DNA of 64,000 bases from NCBI GenBank assembly GCA_033721235.1, contig JAWWAY010000009.1, forward strand, positions 62,001-126,000. Reading direction: 5' to 3'. This DNA comes from UBA5078 sp033721235 (GTDB lineage Bacteria > Pseudomonadota > Gammaproteobacteria > Pseudomonadales > Pseudohongiellaceae). Positions 54,151-61,907 of this stretch are shown one piece after another. The notes under the pieces were generated by a model. That model did not search any database and was not told where the DNA came from. It saw nothing but the letters and a program-made list of their open reading frames with translations. The position numbers and the translations under genes are program-made. How positions within the stretch are numbered: the first letter of the stretch is position 1; each line of letters begins with the position of its first letter.

Positions 54151-54771
54151 ATGGCTCGATCTAAAAGCAGCAATCGTTGGTTGGAAGAACATGTCAACGA
54201 CCCCTATGTGAAGAAAGCACAGGTAGATGGCTACCGCTCTCGGGCTAGCTATAAGCTGCTAGAGCTCATAGAAAAGGATAAGCTTGTTAAACCCAATATG
54301 AGGGTAATCGATCTGGGTTCTGCTCCTGGTGGCTGGTCCCAAGTCGTGGCCCCAATGCTTGGCAAAAAGGGCAAACTAATCGCCTCAGACATTCTGCCCA
54401 TGGACCCAATCAATGATGTCGAGTTTATTCAAGGAGACTTCACCGAACAGGAAGTCTTTGATCAGATTATGGCCGCGCTGAGTGATGAGAAAGCAGACTT
54501 CATCATGTCGGATATGGCGCCCAATATTTCCGGCGTTGATGCGACCGATCAAGCCTCTTCCATGTATCTAGTCGAACTCGCTCTCGACATGGCACGCCAC
54601 GCTCTAAAACCAACAGGTGGTTTTGTAGCGAAGGTGTTTCACGGAGAGGGGTACGATGATTACGTGAAGGAGATGCGGGCCTGCTTCGACAAGGTCGTCA
54701 TTCGCAAGCCTAGCGCATCCAGAGCTCGTTCAAGAGAAGTCTATGTGGTTGGCAAAGGCTTCAAAGGCTAA
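54151..54771 (+). CDS. rlmE: 23S rRNA (U2552-2'-O)-methyltransferase
   Basis: A 206-residue RrmJ/FtsJ enzyme. RASYKLLELIEKDKLVKPN, motif I DLGSAPGGWSQVV, MSDMAPNISG, GGFVAKVFHGEGYDDY and the C-terminal SRARSREVYVVGKGFK are present, giving the K-D-K-E tetrad. It methylates U2552 in the ribosomal A-loop. It converges on the DUF3622 gene with a 4-base overlap of stops. The usual partner ftsH is not here. Confidence 0.95.
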   Translation: MARSKSSNRWLEEHVNDPYVKKAQVDGYRSRASYKLLELIEKDKLVKPNMRVIDLGSAPGGWSQVVAPMLGKKGKLIASDILPMDPINDVEFIQGDFTEQEVFDQIMAALSDEKADFIMSDMAPNISGVDATDQASSMYLVELALDMARHALKPTGGFVAKVFHGEGYDDYVKEMRACFDKVVIRKPSASRARSREVYVVGKGFKG

Positions 54772-54986
54772 CTAGGCTTTTTTTGCTTACTCTTTTCGTG
54801 CTGCAGAAAATCTTCTAGCGCACTATTCGCCCAGGCTTGTGCTGAGGCCTCGTCGACGAAGCTGCTCTTCGACTTAGAGACGTGCTGCTTGCGCGCGCTA
54901 ACCCGACGCAATATCTGTGCTGTCCACGCACTGCCACCATCTACCTCTTCCTTAAACACTTTGCTTTCGTATTTCTTGCCACTCAT
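54768..54986 (-). CDS. DUF3622-family small protein
   Basis: A 72-residue protein from the ATG at 54986 (MSGKKYESKVF). The pattern GSAWTAQILRRVSARKQHVSKSKSSFVDEASAQAWANSAL matches DUF3622, small proteins of gammaproteobacteria of unknown function. The frame is open to 55064 but that extension looks non-coding. Its stop overlaps rlmE by 4 bases. Confidence 0.75.
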   Translation of the reverse strand: MSGKKYESKVFKEEVDGGSAWTAQILRRVSARKQHVSKSKSSFVDEASAQAWANSALEDFLQHEKSKQKKPS

Positions 54987-55139
54987 TATTTCATTCCGCT
55001 GGTTTTCGCGTCCTATTACGCGGCTGTAGACTTTACAGGGTTCATTGGCAAAAGTCGCTGCCAAGCCCTCATTACTGCAAGACTTCCATACCTGCCCACG
55101 ATAAGCTCTAATGCGTGTTCAGGCAAGGATATCACAAGC

Positions 55140-56447
55140 ATGTCGACACAAAGTAAATACTCAGCTCGTACGGGCATCGCACTGGTAATTGCCAATATGG
55201 TCGGTACAGGGGTATTTACCAGCCTAGGGTTTCAACTCCTTGAAATTCAGTCCACCTTCGTCATTTTTATGTTATGGCTTATCGGCGGTGTACTCGCCCT
55301 ATGCGGAGCACTGACCTATGCCGAGCTTGCTAGTAGATCGCCGCGCTCCGGAGGTGAGTATCATTTCCTTAGCGAGCTCTACCATCCCTGTGTCGGCTTT
55401 GTGTCGGGTTGGGTTTCGCTCACGGTGGGTTTTGCAGCCCCAACCGCACTAGCTGCCATGACCTTCGCTGCCTACTTCGATTCGGCAGTAGGTGACTCGC
55501 TGCCCATAAACCGCAATATACTTGCCATCACCCTAGTGGCCTTCATCACCTTCGTCCATGGCCGCAACCGACACAAGAGTGCGGACCTCCAGAACTGGTT
55601 CACTGGCATTAAAGTAGTTTTGATTATCGGCTACCTAGCGATAATATTTTTTCTAGCAAAGCAGCCACAAGCCATCAGCCTATATCCTCTTCGAGGTGAT
55701 AGTGCCACCATTCTTAGCGGCAGCTTTGCCGTCGCGCTCATCTATGTCAATTACGCTTACACGGGTTGGAATGCCGCGACCTATATTACCGGCGAAATTG
55801 ACTCGCCCGAAACCAATATACCCCGAGTGCTCATCACCGGCACCTCGATCGTTTTACTATTATACCTGGCGCTTAATTTAAGCTTTCTCTATGCCGCTCC
55901 CGTCGAGACACTAGCAGGAAAAATTGAAATTGGGATAATTGCCGTAGAACATCAGTTCGGACAGTGGGCGGCTGGGACAATGGGTGCAGTACTGTCCATA
56001 CTCCTGATCTCAACAATAAGCGCCATGCTGATGGCTGGCCCGCGGGTACTGCAAATGATGGGAGAGGACTACCCGGTCTTTACTGTTTTCTCTAAGCTAA
56101 ATGATGGTGGCGTTCCCCAGCGCGCCATCTATTTACAAGGCGCCCTGGCGATAGCGCTTATCCTTAGCTCCACCTTCGACTCTATTTTAGTGTTCTCGGG
56201 CTTTATTCTAGGCTTAAGTTCTTTAGCCACAGTGCTCAGTATCTTCATGCTCAGACGAAAAACAAAAGGCCTTGGCAAAGGGTATCGTGTGCTTGCCTAC
56301 CCTTTCCCACCCTTGATTTATGCTGGAGTGATGATTTGGACGCTCTGCTTCATAAGCATCAACAGGCCACAGGAAGCAGTCGTTGCTTTGGGGATACTCT
56401 TTCTGGGTGCTGCTGCGTATTTTATTTGCAAATCCAAAGAAGTTTAA
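55140..56447 (+). CDS. APC-superfamily amino-acid permease
   Basis: A 435-residue inner-membrane transporter with about 12 hydrophobic helices. The start of helix 1 reads TGIALVIANMVGTGVFTSLGFQL (the substrate-binding unwound GTG motif), and YAELASRSPRSGGEYHFLSELY follows the second helix. I place the start at the ATG at 55140; an open frame upstream to 54882 is antisense to the DUF3622 gene and not plausible. Substrate unknown, probably an amino acid. Confidence 0.88.
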   Translation: MSTQSKYSARTGIALVIANMVGTGVFTSLGFQLLEIQSTFVIFMLWLIGGVLALCGALTYAELASRSPRSGGEYHFLSELYHPCVGFVSGWVSLTVGFAAPTALAAMTFAAYFDSAVGDSLPINRNILAITLVAFITFVHGRNRHKSADLQNWFTGIKVVLIIGYLAIIFFLAKQPQAISLYPLRGDSATILSGSFAVALIYVNYAYTGWNAATYITGEIDSPETNIPRVLITGTSIVLLLYLALNLSFLYAAPVETLAGKIEIGIIAVEHQFGQWAAGTMGAVLSILLISTISAMLMAGPRVLQMMGEDYPVFTVFSKLNDGGVPQRAIYLQGALAIALILSSTFDSILVFSGFILGLSSLATVLSIFMLRRKTKGLGKGYRVLAYPFPPLIYAGVMIWTLCFISINRPQEAVVALGILFLGAAAYFICKSKEV

Positions 56448-56467
56448 AGCGACAGCCCCCCTTATAC

Positions 56468-56785
56468 TTACATCAATACTTCACTAAACTGAATTACAGC
56501 CTGCGAGTTGGTGTAGTTAGGAATATCGCCTTGTAAGGTTTCCGCATTGGGCATAAATGCCTCTAGAAACGCTTCTGCAGAGGTAAAGCTAAAGTGGCAA
56601 AGGGCGAAAAATTGAGGTGTCGAACCAGGCTCAACGCCTGCCAGCCCTTTCTCTACAGCTACCCCTTTATACCCCTCGTGAGCACTCAATAGTTTGACGG
56701 CCAACGGCATGTGTTTGTCTAGGTAGTAGTCAAAGTCGAAGTGGGCCGACTCGCTATAGGGGTACATAATATTAACTCTAATCAT
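56468..56785 (-). CDS. EthD-family protein
   Basis: A 105-residue ferredoxin-like-fold protein. The family pattern MIRVNIMYPYSESAHFDFDYYLDKHMPLAVKLL (the YYxxKHMPL Lys-His motif) is clear, with a C-terminal DIPNYTNSQAVIQFSEVL. Homologues act in small-molecule or ether degradation contexts, but many are uncharacterised. Converges on the permease gene. Confidence 0.85.
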   Translation of the reverse strand: MIRVNIMYPYSESAHFDFDYYLDKHMPLAVKLLSAHEGYKGVAVEKGLAGVEPGSTPQFFALCHFSFTSAEAFLEAFMPNAETLQGDIPNYTNSQAVIQFSEVLM

Positions 56786-56803
56786 TTTTCACTCTCTTTG
56801 GTG

Positions 56804-56840
56804 ATAAAAAGAAAAGAGCCTGCAATCGCAAGCTCTTTTC
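56804..56840 (-). terminator. Intrinsic terminator of the exported protein gene
   Basis: Read leftwards: GAAAAGAGC, a 12-base loop, GCTCTTTTC, then TTTTT. It lies 28 bases after the stop at 56868 and shows stem and U-run, a standard intrinsic terminator. Confidence 0.8.
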
Positions 56841-56867
56841 TCAAATTACACTGCCTTGAATCAGCTC

Positions 56868-57452
56868 TTACTGACGGGTAGCGGCAAACTCTTCTAAGGG
56901 AGTACCATCACCACGCTCCAAAATCTGCATGGCGTCACCGTCAATGAATATACGCAATGGAACCCCATCTCGCGGATTAGACAAGCCGCACTCACCATTA
57001 TTATCAACCGTTGCATTGCTTAGCAAAACGCCTGTCTCCGGTGCCCATGTATACGTGCCCGACTCAGTGCCTCCCGCTGGGCAAGAACCTTCATCTTCAG
57101 CCTCTGCTTGAAACTGAGAGTAACTGCCATCCGAATTGAAGGTAATGGTGGTGTCTGATCCTGGAAAACCCCAAGTCCCAACGATCGCATCGGCGCTCGT
57201 ATTGACCGTATCTCCGACAGCTGCGGGCGCTGTGAAGTCCTCAAACGAACTGGCATCAGCGACAAAGGTTAAGGTCGCCGCATCTGCGAGATTTAGAGTG
57301 GCATAGAAAATGGAGTCGCCAATTTGCAAATGAGGCAACACCAATTGTTGAGTTTCTGGATTAAAATACGCGTCAGTTTGACCAGCCATCACCCCGGCCG
57401 CCCCCATCGTAAAGACGCCCGCCATAGCTGCTGCAATTAGAGTCTTGCTCAT
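56868..57452 (-). CDS. Exported protein of unknown function
   Basis: A 194-residue protein from the ATG at 57452, preceded by GGAGAGAATAAT. A signal peptide is clear (MSKTLIAAAMAGVFTMGAAGVMA). The C-terminal half (AIVGTWGFPGSDTTITFNSDGSYSQFQ ... SGTYTWAPETGVL) resembles small lipocalin-like or copper-resistance-type beta-barrel proteins, with two Cys that could form a disulfide. No firm family. Solitary, with its own terminator. Confidence 0.65.
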   Translation of the reverse strand: MSKTLIAAAMAGVFTMGAAGVMAGQTDAYFNPETQQLVLPHLQIGDSIFYATLNLADAATLTFVADASSFEDFTAPAAVGDTVNTSADAIVGTWGFPGSDTTITFNSDGSYSQFQAEAEDEGSCPAGGTESGTYTWAPETGVLLSNATVDNNGECGLSNPRDGVPLRIFIDGDAMQILERGDGTPLEEFAATRQ

Positions 57453-57752
57453 ATTATTCTCTCCATAAAATTGATTAATACTTGAGGGCTCCGCGACTAG
57501 CAGGCGCCACACACGATGCCTATATCAGCACATTGAGTCGAAGTCCGTCAACTTGGCCCTGCTCAATTGCTGCCAGCTCGCGATGGAACGGCCACTCCCT
57601 AATAGGCAGCCAAAAAAAAGCCTTCCCAAAAAGTGGGAAGGCAATGCTTCTTTTAGGGGCAAGAAGCACAAGTGCAGCCGGGCACGCTCGGTAGGAAGCT
57701 CACACGCCTGCAGGCACATCCTTCAAGATCTCGCGATCTCAGTTAAATTGAC
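57453..57752. other. 300-base gap with terminator only
   Basis: Apart from the intrinsic terminator at 57612-57642, I see nothing convincing here. The open frames on either strand (for example 57553-57837 rightward) have no ribosome site or recognisable sequence and overlap the GST end or the terminator. Confidence 0.5.
57612..57642 (-). terminator. Intrinsic terminator after the GST gene
   Basis: Leftward RNA: GCCUUCCCA, loop CUUUU, UGGGAAGGC, followed by eight U. It lies 110 bases after the GST stop codon, so the transcript has a long untranslated tail or an unseen small feature. Confidence 0.85.
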
Positions 57753-58391
57753 TCAAGCCGCTTTCTTGCTGATATACACTATTTTATCCGCAGCCTTCAT
57801 GGCGGGCCTCGAACTCACTTGCTCGTACCAACGCTGAATATTGGGGAAGGCGCTCAGATCAATGCTAGTGCTCTCATGTATTTGAAAATAAGCATAAGCA
57901 AAAGGGTCGGCAATACTGAAGTCCGAGCCACCCAGGTATGTATTGTCGGCGAGAGTTTGATCGATATAGGGCAGCTGCTTATCTAGCCACTCCCTAGCCT
58001 CGGCGATAGTCTCCTCATTCGCGGGTCGTCCCAAATGAATAGGGCAGACGAGCTCCTCCCAGAAGAACGTGGCCATCCACTTGCCAATATGCGTGTTAAA
58101 CGTGTCCATCATCTGATCGATGCGAGCCGCCTGTTTGGGGTCGGCACTGTACAACGCATTATCGTTAACTCTTGCCAAATAGCGGCAGATTGCTTCGCTC
58201 TCGAACAGGGTCATTCCATCGTGCTCGAGAACCGGTATTTTCCCCCAAGGATGACGCTTTAAGTGCTCCGGCGTTTGATTTTCGCCCTTCGCCAAATTCA
58301 GGTATTTGAAATTGTAGTCAAGCCCCAACTCCTGAGCGACAGCGACGATTTTCATCGCATTAAAACTGGCTGTTCCATAAATGGTATACAT
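57753..58391 (-). CDS. Glutathione S-transferase
   Basis: A 212-residue GST. N-terminal thioredoxin-like domain (YTIYGTASFNAMKIVAVAQELG) with GKIPVLEHDGMTLFESEAICRYLA, the cis-Pro and ESxAI glutathione-binding motifs; C-terminal helical domain with LGGSDFSIADPFAYAYFQI. The first catalytic residue is probably Ser/Asn near SFNAMK. It is divergent from an HxlR regulator over a region with two operator-like palindromes. Confidence 0.9.
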   Translation of the reverse strand: MYTIYGTASFNAMKIVAVAQELGLDYNFKYLNLAKGENQTPEHLKRHPWGKIPVLEHDGMTLFESEAICRYLARVNDNALYSADPKQAARIDQMMDTFNTHIGKWMATFFWEELVCPIHLGRPANEETIAEAREWLDKQLPYIDQTLADNTYLGGSDFSIADPFAYAYFQIHESTSIDLSAFPNIQRWYEQVSSRPAMKAADKIVYISKKAA

Positions 58392-58487
58392 CGTTCTCTC
58401 CTATTCGCCTGCTTACGAGCGCCTTTATCCAAACGAGCTCGCATCCCCCACCCTTTTCAACTTGAGGATAAAGCCCCAATTAAACCA

Positions 58488-58540
58488 CTTGCATTATGCA
58501 ATTTATTGCAATACTAAGAGCATTAATTGCATAATGCAAG
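58488..58540. promoter_or_regulatory. Paired operator-like palindromes between gst and hxlR
   Basis: CTTGCATTATGCAAT (58488-58502) and ATTGCATAATGCAAG (58526-58540) are exact reverse complements, and each contains a perfect 6-1-6 palindrome (TTGCAT-T/A-ATGCAA). Their centres are 38 bases apart. They lie upstream of both divergent genes, so they are likely the binding sites of the HxlR regulator. Confidence 0.75.
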
Positions 58541-58569
58541 CAAACTCATTGATAGAAGCATTCCGCACC

Positions 58570-59040
58570 ATGGTTAGCAAGAACTCACACCAAGAAAGGT
58601 CCCAATGCCCTATAGCCTTCGCTCTAGATATTATCGGAGACCATTGGTCGCTGCTGATTATTCGCGACCTGTTATTTCAAGGAAAACACGAATACAAGGA
58701 ACTGCTTGAGTCCGATGAGGGAATCTCAAGCAATATACTGTCGGATAGGCTCAAGAAGCTTCAAGCCTGCCAACTACTGGATGTCATTCCCCACCCCGAT
58801 AGTAATAAACGTAAGCTCTACTACTTAACCAGCGCTGGCAAAGACCTCATCGATGTCATTATCGATCTGGGCCGCTGGACCAGTGCTCATCTACCACAGG
58901 AGGTTTGCGTTGACCCCAATATTCAGCGCAAATTGGACTTAGGCCGCAAGGACTTTAGGGAGCGAATGCTCAACGAGCTTGCCGATTGGGAAAAACAATA
59001 TCTAGGCCGAGTGCTACCCACCAAGCTTTCCAAGACTTAG
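58570..59040 (+). CDS. HxlR-family winged-helix regulator
   Basis: A 156-residue winged-helix regulator. The HxlR core is CPIAFALDIIGDHWSLLIIRDLLFQGKHEYKELL and SNILSDRLKKLQ. The frame is open from 58381, and ATGs at 58534 and 58570 are candidates; 58534 lies inside the operator arm, so I prefer 58570 (MVSKNSHQERSQCPIA), although neither has a clear ribosome site. Cys near the N-terminus (RSQCP) may sense electrophiles, as in QorR/HypR relatives. Probably represses gst and itself. Confidence 0.85.
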   Translation: MVSKNSHQERSQCPIAFALDIIGDHWSLLIIRDLLFQGKHEYKELLESDEGISSNILSDRLKKLQACQLLDVIPHPDSNKRKLYYLTSAGKDLIDVIIDLGRWTSAHLPQEVCVDPNIQRKLDLGRKDFRERMLNELADWEKQYLGRVLPTKLSKT

Positions 59041-59462
59041 CGTTTACGCAATTTATCCCGGTTTTTGTGCAACAAGGAAATAATATCGCGCCAGCTGACT
59101 ATGCCCAGAATACGCCTTTCATGGTCGACAATTGGGATGCACGACACCGAATGTTCTTCAAAGACTGCAATAGCATCAAATACATCATGATGCTCCTCAA
59201 GCGTAATCGGCTGCCTCGTCATAATTTGATGAGCGCGCTTATTGAGAGTGGCATGATCACGCCGAGTCTCAAAATCACTGTCAATAAAGGGGCTAAGTGC
59301 TTGCAATAGGTCACGATCGGAAATAACGCCGTATAAGACACCCCGTGACTCTACAAGTAGATGATGAAATGCGGCATTATCAAAAATCTCTTTTATCGTG
59401 GCCAAGTCGGTATCCATAGAGACTGTAGCAACGGGTTTGCTCATTATTTTAGATAGAATCAT
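59037..59462 (-). CDS. Tandem CBS-domain protein
   Basis: A 141-residue protein made of two CBS repeats (IMSKPVATVSMDTDLATIKEIF and IMTRQPITLEEHHDVFDAIAVFEEHSVSCIPIVD), with YGVISDRDLL and LGIVSWRDI. Tandem CBS modules bind adenosyl nucleotides and regulate partner proteins; no partner domain is fused. AGGAGG lies before the ATG. Overlaps the hxlR stop by 4 bases, converging. Confidence 0.88.
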   Translation of the reverse strand: MILSKIMSKPVATVSMDTDLATIKEIFDNAAFHHLLVESRGVLYGVISDRDLLQALSPFIDSDFETRRDHATLNKRAHQIMTRQPITLEEHHDVFDAIAVFEEHSVSCIPIVDHERRILGIVSWRDIISLLHKNRDKLRKR

Positions 59463-59571
59463 ACTGAGCCTCCTATTTGTTTTGCACTTACTTGTAACTA
59501 TCGACCGTTTTCTTGGTCTCCTTGCTATCGCTTGTTCATTCTAAACCCATATAGACATGGAGCCTGACACT

Positions 59572-60147
59572 ATGAAGACCTTTCACCTATTAAGCAAAAC
59601 ATTCACTTTAGTGGCCTTCTTGGCTCTGTACAGCAACTCCTTTGCCCAAGAGTTTGTCTGGGCCCCCGACTTCCCCGTAGGCGCCGAGTTGCCAGCAGTT
59701 ACCGCCCCTGATCAACACGGCAATATGCAAACTCTTGAGGAGCTACAGGGCGACAAGGGTATGGTGCTGCTCATCAGCCGCTCCTACGAGTGGTGTCCTT
59801 ATTGTATTCGCCAGCTAGGTCAATTAATCGATGTGGCACCGCAGCTCAAGAGTATGGGCATCAACGTCGCTACGCTGACCTACGACCCTGTTAGCATTCT
59901 GACGGAATCGGCTCTCGATCATGAAGCGAGCTTCCCCATGCTATCGGACGCCCCCAACTACGATAATGTCAAAGCTCTGGGCATTCTCAATGCGCAGTAC
60001 TCCCCTGGCGAAAGACCCTATGGCATTGCCTACCCCGGAATCTTTTTGCTTGACGCTAACGGCGTGATCAAAGCCAAGTTTGCTGAAGAAGATTATCGGG
60101 AAAGACCCGAATTTGCCTTAGTACTTGAAGCTGCTGAACAGCTATAA
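59572..60147 (+). CDS. Exported AhpC/TSA-type redoxin
   Basis: A 191-residue thioredoxin-fold protein with a signal peptide (ATG at 59572, GGAG 9 bases upstream; an earlier ATG at 59557 is also open). The redox site is SRSYEWCPYCIRQLGQL (CPYC), with AYPGIFLLDANGVIK later (cis-Pro). An exported peroxiredoxin-like or thiol oxidoreductase, possibly in heme/cytochrome or disulfide chemistry. Converges on the DUF547 gene. Confidence 0.85.
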   Translation: MKTFHLLSKTFTLVAFLALYSNSFAQEFVWAPDFPVGAELPAVTAPDQHGNMQTLEELQGDKGMVLLISRSYEWCPYCIRQLGQLIDVAPQLKSMGINVATLTYDPVSILTESALDHEASFPMLSDAPNYDNVKALGILNAQYSPGERPYGIAYPGIFLLDANGVIKAKFAEEDYRERPEFALVLEAAEQL

Positions 60148-60149
60148 AA

Positions 60150-60917
60150 CTAAGGTTTGTCGTTTAGCTGCCAGTCATAATTCAGATTCGCCCGCACCTT
60201 CACGGTGTCGGGCAAGTCTTGGTACTGGGCGATGAACTTGGCAACCCCTCCTAGCGATTCAAAGTCTTCCTCGAACCACGAGAATATCTTAGAGACTCGA
60301 GCGGTCTCCCCTTCCAGCCGCAGGCCTTTTTGCTCATTGGCTAGGAAGGCACGGGCCTGATCATTAAGCTGCACATCGAGCTCATTGGCTCGATAAGCCT
60401 CTGCTCTGATATCGGGGCAACTCAGGGATGCACACACTATCGCAAAATGAATTCTTGGTTCACCCATATTACGTAAAATATCATGTTCGATCTGATCCAA
60501 AGTGACAGGCTCGCCCCCCAGGCTCCCCACCGTGGTTTCCCACACAGGACTCCACCACGAACCTAAATCTCGAATACTCTCTACAGGATAATTTTGCACA
60601 ATTAAATTAATGGTAAAAATATTATAAGCATTGATATAGAATGCGAGTCGCTCAGAGGAGTTGGCAAGTTTGTCCAGCGGATAGGATTCCAGCTGACGAA
60701 TGATAGCTTGCAGCTTACCGGACTGCCTTAAAGCGGCATAATCTACGCCATTGAAGTCGATGTCTCTTGCCCGCGCTGGCGCAACGGATTGTTGCAAGAG
60801 CTCATCGTAAGAGTACCAATCAGGCTCAATGGCGGCGACGCTTAAGGAGCACAAAGCTATGGAGCAAGTCAGAGCTGCGCGCATGAATCCAATTGTGTTT
60901 TTCCCGTTGCGAATCAT
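60150..60917 (-). CDS. DUF547 exported protein
   Basis: A 255-residue protein from the ATG at 60917, with GGAG five bases upstream. Signal peptide FMRAALTCSIALCSLSVAA. The DUF547 core reads FYINAYNIFTINLIVQNYPVESIRDLG and RIHFAIVCASLSCPDIRAEAY, with conserved Cys (ASLSCP). The function is unknown. It is divergent from the ECF sigma gene with only 59 bases between start codons. Confidence 0.85.
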   Translation of the reverse strand: MIRNGKNTIGFMRAALTCSIALCSLSVAAIEPDWYSYDELLQQSVAPARARDIDFNGVDYAALRQSGKLQAIIRQLESYPLDKLANSSERLAFYINAYNIFTINLIVQNYPVESIRDLGSWWSPVWETTVGSLGGEPVTLDQIEHDILRNMGEPRIHFAIVCASLSCPDIRAEAYRANELDVQLNDQARAFLANEQKGLRLEGETARVSKIFSWFEEDFESLGGVAKFIAQYQDLPDTVKVRANLNYDWQLNDKP

Positions 60918-60976
60918 GTTTTCTCCTTCGCCTAGCAAACTTTAACTCTATTAATAGGACCGATGATCGGGCACTC

Positions 60977-61606
60977 ATGTTACAAGCAGATGAGCAAGAC
61001 GCTGAATTAACTGCTCTTCGAAACGGGGACCAGCAAGCCTTCGCAAGGCTAGTGAAGCAATACCACTCGCAGATGGTGGTAGTGGCACGCGCTATCGCAG
61101 GTGACACCTGGGCCGAAGAGGTGACACAAGAGGCTTGGGTATCTATACACAGGGCATTGCCAAAATTTGAAGGGCGCTCCACGCTAAAAACCTGGCTATT
61201 TACCATCGTAAAAAACCAAGCTAAAACTAGGCGCAGCAAAGAGTCTCGCCTAGTGTCCTTGGACGCCGCACCCTTAGGAGATAGTAGCGACAGCTTCGCC
61301 AAAGATATCAACGACAAATTCCGTGGCGATGGTCATTGGAAAGAAGCGCCTCCCCATTGGCATACGGAATCACCAGCGGCGTTACTTGAAGAGGAGCAGC
61401 TTCAACGCTGCATTCACCATACCGTCGAGCAGCTAAGCCCAGAACAAAGAGCCGTTTTTACCTTGAGAGACATTCAGCAATTGTCTTTGGAACAAATTTG
61501 TAACATTTTGGAAATAAGCAACTCTAATGTAAGAGTGCTATTACATAGAGCGCGTCTTAAACTCATGCAAGTGATTGACCATTATCAGGAGACGGGAACA
61601 TGTTAA
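60977..61606 (+). CDS. ECF-type RNA polymerase sigma factor
   Basis: A 209-residue ECF sigma factor. Region 2: AFARLVKQYHSQMVVVARAIAGDTWAEEVTQEAWV and FEGRSTLKTWLFTIVKNQA. Region 4: LSPEQRAVFTLRDIQQLSLEQICNILEISNSNVRVLLHRARLKL. A Ser/Asp-rich linker separates them. It overlaps the anti-sigma gene by 7 bases, and diverges from the DUF547 gene. Confidence 0.92.
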   Translation: MLQADEQDAELTALRNGDQQAFARLVKQYHSQMVVVARAIAGDTWAEEVTQEAWVSIHRALPKFEGRSTLKTWLFTIVKNQAKTRRSKESRLVSLDAAPLGDSSDSFAKDINDKFRGDGHWKEAPPHWHTESPAALLEEEQLQRCIHHTVEQLSPEQRAVFTLRDIQQLSLEQICNILEISNSNVRVLLHRARLKLMQVIDHYQETGTC

Positions 61607-61836
61607 GTTGTCGTGATCTTAGTCATCACGCGGGTGACTACGTCGAGAAGCAGTTGACGTTCAAACAGCGACTAGGCTACGGCTTGCATTTATTGCTATG
61701 CGGCCACTGTCGTCAATTTCTGCGCCATTTCCGCTCAACCTTAGCCTATACCAAGGCTTTGCAAAGCAGCCAACAGATCAGCGATGCCGAAGCCGCCGAT
61801 ATTACGCAGAAGGTCTTAGAACAGGCCAAAAAATAA
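61600..61836 (+). CDS. Zinc-finger (zf-HC2-like) anti-sigma factor
   Basis: A 78-residue protein. Zinc ligands CRDLSHHAGDYVE and LLCGHCRQFLRHF follow the HC2/ZAS pattern (Cys, His, then CXXC), with no membrane helix. It overlaps the ECF sigma gene and so is its likely redox- or metal-sensitive cytosolic anti-sigma factor. Confidence 0.85.
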   Translation: MLSCRDLSHHAGDYVEKQLTFKQRLGYGLHLLLCGHCRQFLRHFRSTLAYTKALQSSQQISDAEAADITQKVLEQAKK

Positions 61837-61852
61837 ACTGTCTTAGCGCACA

Positions 61853-61895
61853 TAAAAAAACGCCGCCTAACAATGCCTGTTGGGCGGCGTTTTTG
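61853..61895. terminator. Bidirectional intrinsic terminator
   Basis: CGCCGCCTAACA and TGTTGGGCGGCG pair over 12 bp (one T-G/C-A change), flanked by A7 on the left and T5 on the right, so it terminates both the sigma/anti-sigma transcript and the leftward DUF5916 gene. Confidence 0.85.
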
Positions 61896-61907
61896 TCTGG
61901 CACTTAC

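Noticed and set aside
54882..55139. N-terminal extension of the APC permease frame
   Set aside because: It is antisense to the DUF3622 gene and lacks a signal or family features; the ATG at 55140 starts the first membrane helix correctly.
57553..57837. Rightward frame between the secreted protein and GST genes
   Set aside because: It contains the leftward terminator and antisense GST end; composition is not protein-like.
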